Shown here piece after piece: positions 41,357-50,094 of a DNA stretch of 54,212 nucleotides. This DNA comes from Pseudomonas sp. (GTDB lineage Bacteria > Pseudomonadota > Gammaproteobacteria > Pseudomonadales > Pseudomonadaceae), in assembly GCA_022448005.1 (NCBI GenBank), contig JAKUTK010000034.1, positions 1-54,212 on the forward strand. Direction: 5' to 3'. Position numbers and translations under genes: made by a program. The notes beneath the pieces were generated by a model. That model was not told the DNA's origin. It worked only from the letters and a program-made list of their open reading frames with translations, and made no database searches. Each line of letters starts with the position of its first letter. Position 1 is the first letter of the stretch.

Positions 41357-42594
41357 CTGACCGGATAAACGTAATTGCTTACGGAGCCTATGACCGGCAC
41401 AACTATGGCGATCTGCTCTTCGCAATCGTCCTCAAGCGTTACTTGGAAGCGGATGGTCGCTTTTCGGTAATAGTTGCCGCGACCAAGAAATCCAATCTCT
41501 CGAGCTACGGGGCATTGCCCACCGTTCCGCTGAAAAAAGCGCTGGAGGCCACCCGCCAGCAGCCGAAAACGATGCTCATCGTGGCGGGCGGCGAGTGCCT
41601 TACAGCGCAATGGGAAAGCATTATCGGCTACCTAGCGCCGCAGGCGATCTACTACCCGATCAAGGCCAGCCCCTATCTGATGGGTCACAAGGCGTTCATT
41701 CGCCTGAGCCGTCTGTTCACCTCGATTCCTTCTGACATCCCACTGGTCCTGGGTGAGCGCGACCTGCCCGGCTACAAAGTGATGTACAACAGCGTGGGTG
41801 GCAACGAGATCAGCCGGAAGAAGCCACTGATCCATGACGCCATCAAACGCAACCTCAAGGACTGCACCTACGTGTCCGTGCGTGACCGGGAAACATCGGC
41901 CGAGCTGGACAAGCTCGGAGTCGAGCACAACCTGGTACCGGACAGCGCCATCCTTATCTCCGACATTTACCCGCAGCAGGTCGACTCGGCCGAGCCCGGC
42001 CATATCGTCTTCCACATCTCCGATCATCACGCAAAACGGCGCATCGAGGCGATCGCTCAGCAACTGACCGAACTCAACGTCAATACCGGGCTCAAGATCG
42101 CATTGCTGACCATCGGCAAAGCGCCAGGCCACTCGGATGACGATCCTCTCGACAAGCTGCACAGCCTGCTCGGCGACGAGCGCGCGTACCGTGTCGATAG
42201 CGGGAACATCAATGACATCATCCACTGCATTGCCACCAGCAAGCTCTATTGCGGCACCAGCCTGCACGGCGCGATCACCGCGCTTGCCTACGCTGTTCCG
42301 CAAATCGCATTGCTGCCGCAGCGCGTGATCAAGCTGTCGAGCTTTCTGGAAACCTGGGTGCCGAAGCAGTCGTGTGGCTTTGCGGAAGTCCCGCAGATCA
42401 GCCAGATCGGCACCAACCTGATCAACGTCTTCGGCGATAACCAACGGGCCGAACTACGCGCGGTCGTTGAAGCCATGAAAGGCCGCGTACGGGCTAACCT
42501 CGATCATATGGTCAATCTCTATGACGCAGCGCCCGCCCGGGGTGAGACGAGCAGTAACCAGCAGCGCAAGCCCGAAGCGGTAGCTGCAAGCTGA
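41353..42594 (+). CDS. polysaccharide pyruvyl transferase family protein
   Basis: 413 residues. The family transfers pyruvate from phosphoenolpyruvate onto sugar residues as a ketal, usually on exopolysaccharide or secondary cell-wall polymers. The N-terminus INVIAYGAYDRHNYGDLLFAIVL carries the conserved Asn-Tyr-Gly-Asp. The phrase YCGTSLHGAITALAYAVPQI near residue 300 is the second signature. YVSVRDRETSAELDKLGVEH lies between them. The C-terminus is a low-complexity tail (GETSSNQQRKPEAVAAS). It is coupled to the flippase and followed by a large hairpin. Confidence 0.9.
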   Translation: MTDRINVIAYGAYDRHNYGDLLFAIVLKRYLEADGRFSVIVAATKKSNLSSYGALPTVPLKKALEATRQQPKTMLIVAGGECLTAQWESIIGYLAPQAIYYPIKASPYLMGHKAFIRLSRLFTSIPSDIPLVLGERDLPGYKVMYNSVGGNEISRKKPLIHDAIKRNLKDCTYVSVRDRETSAELDKLGVEHNLVPDSAILISDIYPQQVDSAEPGHIVFHISDHHAKRRIEAIAQQLTELNVNTGLKIALLTIGKAPGHSDDDPLDKLHSLLGDERAYRVDSGNINDIIHCIATSKLYCGTSLHGAITALAYAVPQIALLPQRVIKLSSFLETWVPKQSCGFAEVPQISQIGTNLINVFGDNQRAELRAVVEAMKGRVRANLDHMVNLYDAAPARGETSSNQQRKPEAVAAS

Positions 42595-42680
42595 TCGATC
42601 AGCTGCGTTATCTGAACAACAAAGCCCGCAGCAGTGCGGCAAGGCTGTTCATTTAAACACTGAGTCCATGCTGGGCTTCT

Positions 42681-42716
42681 AGAAATCCGATACCAGCCCT
42701 CTGGTATCGGTGTTTC
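42681..42716 (+). terminator. hairpin after the flippase/pyruvyl transferase pair
   Basis: CCGATACCAG (42687-42696) pairs with CTGGTATCGG (42701-42710) around CCCT, and AGAAA/TTTCT extends the helix with a small internal loop. It is about 90 bases past the stop. The T tract is short. Confidence 0.65.
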
Positions 42717-42848
42717 TGAATCACCGTCCAAGGCCGGAGCGGCCAAGAACGGTGAAGATTTCCAAGACACGGTACCCGGTAGACCGTAGGCTGCTCCGCT
42801 TAAGTGAACAGCATTACGCCAAGGCGGGGCTTTTGCGTACCACTTCAG

Positions 42849-44537
42849 TTATTTCTTTCCGAGCTTCTTCAGCTCTTCATCACGCAGTTCTCGGCGCAGG
42901 ATCTTGCCAACGTTGGTAGTCGGCAGACTGTCACGGAACTCGACGGTCTTGGGTCGTTTGTAGCCGGTGACGTTGTCGTGCATGTGCTGCATGACCTGTT
43001 CCTTGGTCAGGCTTTCGCCCGGCTTGACCACAACAAACAGCTTGATTGCCTCGCCCGATTTCTCGTCCGGCACCCCGATGGCCGCGCACTGCAGCACTCC
43101 TGGCAGGGTTGCGAGCACGTCTTCCAGTTCATTGGGATAGACGTTGAAACCGGAGACCAGAATCATGTCCTTCTTGCGATCGACGATGCGCATGTAGCCG
43201 TCGTCCTGGATGATGCCGATGTCGCCGGTCTTCAACCAACCCTCAGCGTCCAGGATTTCATCGGTGGCTTCCTGGCGCTGCCAGTAGCCCTTCATGACCT
43301 GAGGACCTTTGACGCAGAGCTCGCCGATAGCGCCCATGGGCAGGTCGTTGCCCTCGTCGTCGATGACTTTGCACAATGTCGATGGCATCGGAATGCCGAT
43401 GGTGCCGATCTGGATGCCACCGAACGGGTTAACCGAGACCACTGGGCTGGTTTCGGTCATACCGAAACCTTCACAGATTTCACACCCGGTGACCTGCTGC
43501 CAACGCTCGGCCGCCGCTAATTGCAGTGCCATACCGCCGGAGAAGGTAGCTTTCAGCGAAGAGAAATCAAGCTTGCGGAAGTCTTCGTTGTTGCACAGGG
43601 CGACAAACAAGGTGTTCAGTCCGACGAAACCGGTGAAACGGTATTTGCCCAGGTCCTTGACGAACGTCGGCAGGTCGCGCGGGTTGGTGATCAGCACGTT
43701 GTGTGCACCGATCAGCATCATGGTCATGCAGTGAAAGGTAAACGCATAGATGTGGTAAAGCGGCAGCGGCGCGACCATCGTTTCGCAGCCATTGCCCAGC
43801 TCCGAGCCCATCAGGGCCCGACACTGCAGCATGTTGGCGACAATGTTGCGGTGGGTCAGCATCGCACCCTTGGCCACGCCTGTAGTACCGCCGGTATATT
43901 GCAGAACCGCCACTTCATCACTGGCCGGACTGGCTTCGCGCGCCACCTTGCCACGGCCCAGCGCCATGGCGTCGGTAAACTTGACCGCTTTCGGCAAGTT
44001 GTAAGCCGGCACCATTTTCTTTACATGCTTGACCACGGCGTTAACCAGCATGCGCTTGACGGTTGGCAGCATATCGCCAACCTCAGTCACTACGACGTGC
44101 CGGATGCCTGTCTTCGGCAGCACTTCTTCTGCCAGATGGGCCATATTGGCGAGGCAGACCAGCCCCTTGGCGCCGGAATCGTTGAACTGGTGCTCCATCT
44201 CGCGCGACGTGTAGAGCGGGTTGGTATTTACCACCACAAGCCCAGCGCGCATGGCGCCAAACACGACGATAGGATACTGAATGACGTTAGGCAGCTGGAC
44301 CGCGATGCGATCACCTGGCTGCAGATCGGTGTTCTGCTGAAGATAGGCAGCAAACTCACCGGACAGTTTGTACAGCTCACCGTAGGTCAGGGTCTTGCCG
44401 AGATTACTGAAGGCAGGCTTGTCTGCGAATTGCTCACAGGACTGTTTGAGCACAGCCTGAATGTTCTGGTACTCATCGGGATTGATCTCACTGTTGACCC
44501 CGACAGGATACTTATCCTTCCAGAAGTTATCGGTCAT
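42849..44537 (-). CDS. fadD1: long-chain fatty-acid-CoA ligase FadD1
   Basis: 562 residues of the ANL superfamily that activates fatty acids to acyl-CoA via acyl-AMP at the inner membrane. The P-loop-like motif YTGGTTGVAKGAMLTH lies near residue 212; GFGMTETSPVVSVNPF, LKTGDIGIIQDDGYMRIVDR and the C-terminal Lys region TNVGKILRRELRDEE complete the family set. From its order with the neighbouring paralogue and the MaoC gene it corresponds to P. aeruginosa fadD1 (PA3299, from memory). AGGAG precedes the ATG. The intergenic region upstream holds an ACAGCT...AGCTGT inverted repeat. Confidence 0.95.
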   Translation of the reverse strand: MTDNFWKDKYPVGVNSEINPDEYQNIQAVLKQSCEQFADKPAFSNLGKTLTYGELYKLSGEFAAYLQQNTDLQPGDRIAVQLPNVIQYPIVVFGAMRAGLVVVNTNPLYTSREMEHQFNDSGAKGLVCLANMAHLAEEVLPKTGIRHVVVTEVGDMLPTVKRMLVNAVVKHVKKMVPAYNLPKAVKFTDAMALGRGKVAREASPASDEVAVLQYTGGTTGVAKGAMLTHRNIVANMLQCRALMGSELGNGCETMVAPLPLYHIYAFTFHCMTMMLIGAHNVLITNPRDLPTFVKDLGKYRFTGFVGLNTLFVALCNNEDFRKLDFSSLKATFSGGMALQLAAAERWQQVTGCEICEGFGMTETSPVVSVNPFGGIQIGTIGIPMPSTLCKVIDDEGNDLPMGAIGELCVKGPQVMKGYWQRQEATDEILDAEGWLKTGDIGIIQDDGYMRIVDRKKDMILVSGFNVYPNELEDVLATLPGVLQCAAIGVPDEKSGEAIKLFVVVKPGESLTKEQVMQHMHDNVTGYKRPKTVEFRDSLPTTNVGKILRRELRDEELKKLGKK

Positions 44538-44692
44538 GTAACCCCACTCCTAAGCGACAGCTTTACTGCATATAGCAGCTGTTTTGTTGTGTTTTGTTAA
44601 TTTTTGTACGGAACTTCCGGCCAAAAAGTGGATTCGAGGTTAGCAGTTTTGGAACTGGCCGAACAGTGTCCATCCAGAGCAAAAAGGGCATA

Positions 44693-44722
44693 AAGTGACC
44701 GATCAGGATTTATCGGTCACTT
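44693..44722 (-). terminator. hairpin after fadD2
   Basis: A perfect 11-bp stem AAGTGACCGAT (44693-44703)/ATCGGTCACTT (44712-44722) with an eight-base loop lies 28 bases past the fadD2 stop, before fadD1. On the minus strand it is followed by TTTATGCCC and a T5 run, so partial termination and separate fadD1 expression are likely. Confidence 0.7.
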
Positions 44723-44749
44723 CCAGAGCAATGCCAGGTATCACTCGTA

Positions 44750-46438
44750 TCAGGCCTGATCGCGCAATTCCCGGCGCAGAATCTTGCCCACCGGAGTCAT
44801 TGGCAGCGAGTCGCGGAATACTATTTGGCGAGGCACCTTGTATCCCGTGAAATTCTCTCTGCAATAAGCCTTCAAATCATCGACTGTCAGGCTGGCATCG
44901 CTGCGCACGGCGAACAACTTCACGGCTTCACCGGACTTTTCATCAGGCACGCCGATCACTGCGCAGGCGGCCACCTTCGGATGCGCCATGACCACATCTT
45001 CGATCTCGTTGGGGTAGACGTTGAAGCCGGACACGATGATGAGGTCCTTCTTGCGATCGACGATGCGAACAAAACCATCCTCATCGATTACCGCGACATC
45101 GCCGGTTTTGAGCCAGCCCTCGGCATCCAGCACTTCGGCCGTGGCGTCGGGACGCTGCCAGTAGCCCTTCATTACCTGAGGACCTTTGACGCACAACTCA
45201 CCGCGCTCACCGAGAGGGAGTTCGCTGCCGTCATCGTCGATCACTTTCAACGTCGTGCCCGGTACCGGCAGGCCAACGGTCCCCAGACGTGAACCGTCGC
45301 CGTGGGGATTAGCGCAGACCACGGGTGAGGTTTCAGTCAAGCCATAGCCTTCGGTCACAGTGACACCAGTCATGCTCTTCCAGCGCTCGGCCACTGCGGA
45401 AACCAGCGCCGTACCGCCTGAGTTGGTGCCCTTGAGCGAGGTGAAATCGATCTTCTTGAATTCAGGGTGCGACATGAGCGCGACGAACAGCGTGTTCAGT
45501 CCGAGGAAAGCGGTGAACTGCCACTTCTGCAGCTCCTTGACGAAGCCATCGATGTCGCGAGGGTTGGTGATCAACACGTTATGGTTGCCGGTCACCATCA
45601 TGCACATGCAGTTAACCGTGAAGGCATAGATGTGATACAGCGGCAGCGGCGCGATCATGATCTCCTGCCCTTCCTTGATGATCGTGTGCCCCTGCTCGTC
45701 CAGCTGCTGCATGTTGGCGTGGACCTGCTGCATATTGGCGACCAGGTTGCCATGAGTCAGCATGGCGCCTTTGGCCACGCCAGTCGTCCCGCCGGTGTAT
45801 TGCAGGACCGCAACATCGTCCAGCGTCAGCGACACCGGCTTGAGCCCATGCCGCGCGCCATCACGCAGCACGTGCTTGAACGACACGGACTGGGGCAGGC
45901 TGTACGCCGGAACCATCTTTTTCACATGCTTGACCGCGGCGTTGACCAGCAGCCCCTTGAGCGACGGCAACATGTCGCCGATACGCGCCTCGATGAGGAC
46001 CTTGATACCCGTATCGGGTACGACCTCCTGTACCAGCTTGCCGAAGGTATTCAGGTATACCAGCGCCCGCGCACCGGAATCCTTGAACTGGTGGCGCATC
46101 TCCCGTGCGGTATACAGCGGGTTGGTGTTGACCACGATCAGCCCGGCGCGCAGGGCACCGAAGACAGCAATAGGGTATTGAAGCAGGTTGGGCATCTGCA
46201 CCGCGATGCGATCGCCGGGTTGCAGGTCAGTGTGGTTCTGCAGCCAGGCCGCGAAAGCCGCCGAATACCGCTCCAGGTCCGCATAGGTCAGCGTCACGCC
46301 CATGTTTCTGAATGCGGGACGGTCTGCGTGTGTCTTGCAGGAGCGCTCGAATACTTCCACAACCGAGCGAAAACCGCCCATATCCACGTTGTTAGGCACA
46401 CCGGCGGGGCGTTTGTCATTCCAGAAGTCAGGTTGCAT
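44750..46438 (-). CDS. fadD2: long-chain fatty-acid-CoA ligase FadD2
   Basis: Also 562 residues and clearly a paralogue of the downstream fadD1. It has YTGGTTGVAKGAMLTH, GYGLTETSPVVCANPHGDG, LKTGDVAVIDEDGFVRIVDR and the C-terminal TPVGKILRRELRDQA. The two genes are in tandem with 212 bases between them, including a strong hairpin, so they may have separate promoters and different chain-length ranges, as reported for P. aeruginosa FadD1 and FadD2. It is divergent from the MaoC gene, as in P. aeruginosa (PA3300/PA3302), although the hydrolase gene I recall between them there is absent here. Confidence 0.95.
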   Translation of the reverse strand: MQPDFWNDKRPAGVPNNVDMGGFRSVVEVFERSCKTHADRPAFRNMGVTLTYADLERYSAAFAAWLQNHTDLQPGDRIAVQMPNLLQYPIAVFGALRAGLIVVNTNPLYTAREMRHQFKDSGARALVYLNTFGKLVQEVVPDTGIKVLIEARIGDMLPSLKGLLVNAAVKHVKKMVPAYSLPQSVSFKHVLRDGARHGLKPVSLTLDDVAVLQYTGGTTGVAKGAMLTHGNLVANMQQVHANMQQLDEQGHTIIKEGQEIMIAPLPLYHIYAFTVNCMCMMVTGNHNVLITNPRDIDGFVKELQKWQFTAFLGLNTLFVALMSHPEFKKIDFTSLKGTNSGGTALVSAVAERWKSMTGVTVTEGYGLTETSPVVCANPHGDGSRLGTVGLPVPGTTLKVIDDDGSELPLGERGELCVKGPQVMKGYWQRPDATAEVLDAEGWLKTGDVAVIDEDGFVRIVDRKKDLIIVSGFNVYPNEIEDVVMAHPKVAACAVIGVPDEKSGEAVKLFAVRSDASLTVDDLKAYCRENFTGYKVPRQIVFRDSLPMTPVGKILRRELRDQA

Positions 46439-46582
46439 TGTTATTGGCCTCTATACCTGAGAGTGTCTGACCCACTCGCGGCGGGCTGTGGCGAACTTAA
46501 CAGCTCCGCTGTCCGGTGCAATAGCGAGGCGGGTGTAATCAGTGATGTGAATCTCCGGCCACTGCTCCAGACCACCAGACAC

Positions 46583-46611
46583 GGGACAACCCCATCGCAG
46601 AGCTCTAGAAT
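46583..46611 (+). promoter_or_regulatory. probable promoter of the MaoC gene
   Basis: GGGACA (46583-46588) and TAGAAT (46606-46611) are 17 bases apart, pointing to a start near 46618 and a leader of about 90 bases before the ATG at 46708. Confidence 0.5.
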
Positions 46612-46707
46612 GCAGCCACTCGGGCGCCTTCTACGGCGTGCCTTTCGCTCCGACGGATCCTATTGCGGCGGGTTCTGTCGTTTATATCCGCATTCAGAGG
46701 TCTACGC

Positions 46708-47178
46708 ATGAGTACGCTGAGCAACACTCCCTACGCTGATCTGGAAGTTGGCCAAAAGGCCTCCTATAGCAAGACCGTGGAAGAACGTGACATTCAACTG
46801 TTCGCCGCCATGTCGGGGGACCACAACCCGGTTCACCTGGACGCTGAATTTGCCGCCTCGACAATCTTCCGTGAGCGCATCGCCCATGGCATGTTCAGTG
46901 GCGCCTTGATCAGCGCAGCCGTGGCATGCGAGCTGCCTGGGCCGGGCACCATCTATCTCGGGCAGACGATGCGCTTCGCCCTGCCGGTCAAGCTTGGCGA
47001 CACCTTGACCGTGCGTTTGGAAATTCTCGAAAAGCTGCCCAAGTTTCGCGTGCGCATCGCCACCCAGGTATTCAACCAGCGCGACGAGATGGTCGTGGAC
47101 GGCGAGGCCGAAATTCTTGCCCCACGCAAGGCACAGACCGTCGAGATCAAAGCCCTGCCGCCGGTCAACATCGGCTGA
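46708..47178 (+). CDS. MaoC-like (R)-specific enoyl-CoA hydratase
   Basis: 156 residues with the hot-dog fold. The catalytic hydratase-2 motif is intact in AAMSGDHNPVHLDAEFAAST (Asp and His, about residues 34-53), followed by RIAHGMFSGALISA. These enzymes hydrate trans-2-enoyl-CoA to (R)-3-hydroxyacyl-CoA, linking beta-oxidation to polyhydroxyalkanoate or other lipid synthesis. The AGAGG ribosome site lies eight bases before the ATG at 46708. It is divergent from fadD2, which supports a role in fatty-acid use. Confidence 0.92.
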   Translation: MSTLSNTPYADLEVGQKASYSKTVEERDIQLFAAMSGDHNPVHLDAEFAASTIFRERIAHGMFSGALISAAVACELPGPGTIYLGQTMRFALPVKLGDTLTVRLEILEKLPKFRVRIATQVFNQRDEMVVDGEAEILAPRKAQTVEIKALPPVNIG

Positions 47179-47228
47179 GAACGCAGCGATGCAGGCCCGG
47201 ACCAATGCCACCCCTGCATCACCGGATG

Positions 47229-47254
47229 CTGTCACCGTGATCGGGCGGTGACAG
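47229..47254. terminator. bidirectional hairpin between the MaoC and chemoreceptor genes
   Basis: CTGTCACCG (47229-47237) pairs perfectly with CGGTGACAG (47246-47254) around eight bases in the gap between two convergent genes. No T tract is present. Confidence 0.45.
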
Positions 47255-47307
47255 ATAGCCCAGTCGGCAACGGTTCCGGCATGGACGCCTCTTAGGCCGC
47301 CACCAGA

Positions 47308-49296
47308 TCACTTCATTTTGAACTGCCCGATCAGCCCGTGCAGCTCCCGCGTCATGTTGACTACTTCCCCGCTCACAGCCACGGTGTGGCTGGCTTCGGT
47401 CGCATTGGCTTCACTCAGACTCTTGATAGCCAGTGTGTTTCGTTCGACGTTCTCTACAACGATCGCTTGCTGTTCCGCCGCAGAGGCGATCTGAGTGTTG
47501 TGATCGATGATAAGCCCCATGCTTTCGGTGATGCCCTCAAAGATCGCCGCGGTGCGGGTCACTTCCTCCACTGTTTCGGACGCATTGCAGTGGCTGGCCT
47601 GGATGATGTGCACGGCATCGCTGACCTGCTGCTGCAAACGACCGATGGTGGCGTAGATTTCGCCGGTCAGAGCGTGGGAGCGCTGCGCCAGGCTTCGCAC
47701 CTCATCGGCCACCACAGCGAAGCCACGTCCTTGATCGCCGGCTCTGGCCGCCTCAATGGCAGCGTTCAACGCCAACAGATTGGTCTGCTCGGCGATGGTC
47801 TTGATGACGTCGACAGCTTTGGCGATCTCGCTGCTCTCCTGTTCGACTGAGGTGATCGCTACGAGGGACTGATCCATCTCGCCGAACAATCGATTGATCT
47901 GAAGGACTGCGAGCTCGATCTGCACCTGCCCGTCACGGCACTGGTCGCCAGCCCGATTCGCTTTTTCTGCCGTAGTCAGCGAATTGCTGCTGACCTCCTG
48001 GACGCTGCTGACGAGCTCGCTGATGGCGCTGGCCATCAGCTCGAGCTCGGCTGCCTGATGGGCGATGGCCTGCTGGCTGTCGATCGCACTGGTATTCAAG
48101 CGCTCGGCCTTGCCAGTGGTCGACGCAGAAAACCGCGCCACTTCACTGATCAGCTCACGAATGCGGGTCTGCATGCGATTGAAGTCTTGCGCCAGGTCGC
48201 CCAGCTCATCGCGGGCGCGAGTCTGGATGTCATGCGTCAGGTCACCCTCGGAAAGCTGCCGTGTGCCATCACCAATGACTTTGATGGCACCACGCACCGA
48301 CAGATAAAAACCCGCAAACAGATAAAGAGTGAAAAGCACCACCACCAGCAACGCCGCTGCCCAGCTGTACAGGCTGGTACGCTCGTTCGCCAGATGCTCG
48401 GCGACTTGCTGGCGCACCGTGCTGAACAGGCTGAGCGAAGCTTGGTCAAGCAATCTGGCGACGTCATCGTAGCGGGCGAAATCATCTGCCCACAGCTGCA
48501 CGCTGTCGCTGCCGAAGAAGCGCGAACGGGTATAAGGCTCGGTGACCGCTGCATAGGTCTGCGCCAGCGTTTCCGACGCCACAGCCACTTGCTGGGCGAC
48601 CGCTCCGGGACCAGGCTCGGCGACCGCCATGGCTGCGATTTCGCTGCCAAGGTTGATCACGGACGGCCTGGTTGCAGACTCCAGGTAGCCGTAAGCCTTC
48701 AAGTAGGCGCTGTAAGCGCCGGCCTGGGCCAGCTTTTGGTGAAGCGGGAGGATGCGATTGAGCAGGCGGTCCATTTCGCTGAACACCAGCGGATCCTGAT
48801 CCTGTGCCAGGTGTGCACGGGCGGCAATCGCTTTCATCGCCTCGACATGCCCGAGCACTGGCGCGCCGTGATACATGAACAAGGTGTCGACTGCCGTGCC
48901 GCGTTCAAACTTCATCTCCTCAGCCCTGGCGGTGGGATGCGCTGCCAGCTCGCTAAAGCCATTGGCGTTCAGCCAGCGATTGAACTCGCTTGCGTGAGCT
49001 TCGTAGATTCGGCCCTGCTGAACTATTGCCTCGTTGACGTCAGGCTTGTCGCGCGCCTGGCGAACCACCTGCAGAGCAGCCACGCGCCACGCCGCCTGCT
49101 GCACAGTCAGATAGCGCTCAAGCGCCTCGAGCCCAACCTGCTCGTGCTCAAGCGCATCGATAGAGCGATAGATCGCGGACAGCTTGTCGCTGGATAACCA
49201 ACAGTACGGCAGCATGAACACAACCAGGATAATGATGAATTTCTGGGCATAACGCGCCCTAGACATCAGAGACAGAACCGGGGCGAAAAAAGACAT
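47308..49296 (-). CDS. methyl-accepting chemotaxis protein
   Basis: 662 residues. A first membrane helix at about 24-42, a large helical periplasmic sensor (about 45-310), a second helix (about 313-338), a HAMP domain (GDGTRQLSEGDLTHDIQTRARDELGDL), then the cytosolic signalling domain. Its hairpin tip reads AIAEQTNLLALNAAIEAARAGDQGRGFAVVADEVR. There is no C-terminal CheR-binding pentapeptide; it ends LIGQFKMK. The ligand is unknown; the sensor is a long, two-bundle type. GAGGA lies six bases before the ATG at 49296. It is monocistronic. The 49297-49806 interval upstream has no convincing gene. Confidence 0.95.
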   Translation of the reverse strand: MSFFAPVLSLMSRARYAQKFIIILVVFMLPYCWLSSDKLSAIYRSIDALEHEQVGLEALERYLTVQQAAWRVAALQVVRQARDKPDVNEAIVQQGRIYEAHASEFNRWLNANGFSELAAHPTARAEEMKFERGTAVDTLFMYHGAPVLGHVEAMKAIAARAHLAQDQDPLVFSEMDRLLNRILPLHQKLAQAGAYSAYLKAYGYLESATRPSVINLGSEIAAMAVAEPGPGAVAQQVAVASETLAQTYAAVTEPYTRSRFFGSDSVQLWADDFARYDDVARLLDQASLSLFSTVRQQVAEHLANERTSLYSWAAALLVVVLFTLYLFAGFYLSVRGAIKVIGDGTRQLSEGDLTHDIQTRARDELGDLAQDFNRMQTRIRELISEVARFSASTTGKAERLNTSAIDSQQAIAHQAAELELMASAISELVSSVQEVSSNSLTTAEKANRAGDQCRDGQVQIELAVLQINRLFGEMDQSLVAITSVEQESSEIAKAVDVIKTIAEQTNLLALNAAIEAARAGDQGRGFAVVADEVRSLAQRSHALTGEIYATIGRLQQQVSDAVHIIQASHCNASETVEEVTRTAAIFEGITESMGLIIDHNTQIASAAEQQAIVVENVERNTLAIKSLSEANATEASHTVAVSGEVVNMTRELHGLIGQFKMK

Positions 49297-49806
49297 GGGA
49301 TTCCTCTGCATACCGCCGGCTGCAGGAAGCCGGCGTTCCAGCGCCCAGGGAGGGACGCGCTTACGAGGCTGGTTGCAACATCCTTGCCCACAACACCGAC
49401 GACCACGCTTTTCCTGACTGACTGGCCAGCATGTATACCGGCCAACCCAAACGCCCGCGGCGATAGCAGTGAGCCATCAAAAAAGCTGCCAAGCCTGCTG
49501 TGACTTTTCGCTCAGAGGTTTTACTCAGCAAGCAGCGCTCTAAAACGGGGCTCCCCCGCGAACTGTGCACCACGATGAACGCATCGACTGGCATTCCAGC
49601 CGTTGCGCCGCGCCACTGCCTGATAAGCAAGAGAGATTGAAGGGGTAACTGTTTACCTGCATCCCGATGGCGTATGCACCGCCTGCAGCCGGCAGCAACC
49701 CGAAGGGGCGGGAAGACAAATCAACTTGGGGAAACGCGCTGCGCGCCTCGCCCCCTCGGACGAATCGAGAAACAGCGGTGTTTCGTGGTTGTAGCGAATT
49801 ACAGAC

Positions 49807-49832
49807 AAAAAAAAGGGCGACCTAAGTCGCCC
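49807..49832 (-). terminator. terminator of the ccoM / PhrS-like transcript
   Basis: On the minus strand GGGCGAC (49832-49826) pairs with GTCGCCC (49821-49815) around a four-base loop and ends in a T8 run. It lies 34 bases past the ccoM stop. Confidence 0.93.
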
Positions 49833-49865
49833 AAATGCCTTGCGTGCTCTGTACCACCAGCCGGA

Positions 49866-49976
49866 TCAACGCTTCTTGTGCGCGTCCCGCCAGATGAAAT
49901 ATCCGAAACCACCGAGGAAGGCGACCATAAGGCCGACCGTGACCACCCCTGCGAGCACCACATTATCGACGAACAT
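49866..49976 (-). CDS. ccoM: cbb3-type cytochrome c oxidase subunit CcoM
   Basis: A 36-residue single-helix membrane protein, MFVDNVVLAGVVTVGLMVAF... ending YFIWRDAHKKR. The helix spans about residues 6-29, with a charged cytosolic tail. It agrees with the CcoM subunit first found in the P. stutzeri ZoBell cbb3 oxidase, where it supports assembly and stability of this high-oxygen-affinity enzyme. GGAGG lies at ideal distance before the ATG. The gene is not beside the ccoNOPQ genes but on its own short transcript with an ANR-type box upstream, which fits low-oxygen induction. Confidence 0.92.
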   Translation of the reverse strand: MFVDNVVLAGVVTVGLMVAFLGGFGYFIWRDAHKKR

Positions 49977-50013
49977 GATTTCCTACCTCCAAGCTGTTTC
50001 GCTGTCTGATGGC

Positions 50014-50019
50014 TGCATA
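50014..50019 (-). promoter_or_regulatory. candidate -10 element of ccoM
   Basis: TATGCA on the minus strand lies about 26-31 bases below the upstream box edge, where a -10 hexamer is expected for a class II ANR-activated promoter. Confidence 0.4.
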
Positions 50020-50044
50020 GTCGTCTTCCCCGCCGATAAAAAAA

Positions 50045-50058
50045 TTGACCGACGTCAA
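50045..50058. promoter_or_regulatory. ANR/DNR (FNR-type) box proximal to ccoM
   Basis: TTGAC-CGAC-GTCAA is a perfect inverted repeat of the FNR/ANR type (consensus TTGAT-N4-ATCAA). Its centre at 50051.5 is 75 bases from the ccoM ATG and would sit at -41.5 if transcription starts near 50010. Confidence 0.75.
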
Positions 50059-50094
50059 TCACCACGGAGCCTTTGAATAAAGGCACCGCGGTAA

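Larger units (their letters stand above)
49807..50010 (-). ncRNA. phrS: PhrS-like dual-function RNA (also the ccoM message)
   Basis: Inferred transcript of about 204 bases, from a start placed 41-42 bases below the ANR-type box centre to the end of the T8 terminator. P. aeruginosa PhrS is, as I recall, an ANR-dependent RNA of about 213 bases that lies next to the PA3306 (alkB-like) gene and contains a 37-codon ORF; size, place, control and ORF length all agree here. In P. aeruginosa it activates pqsR translation and pairs with other RNAs. The first 34 bases are leader, then ccoM, then 33 bases and the terminator hairpin. Whether the regulatory pairing function exists in this organism is unknown. 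Confidence 0.55.

Noticed and set aside
49361..49630. 89-codon open frame upstream of the chemoreceptor gene
   Set aside because: TTG start without ribosome site, weak third-position GC and no recognisable family. The rest of 49297-49806 likewise shows nothing convincing.
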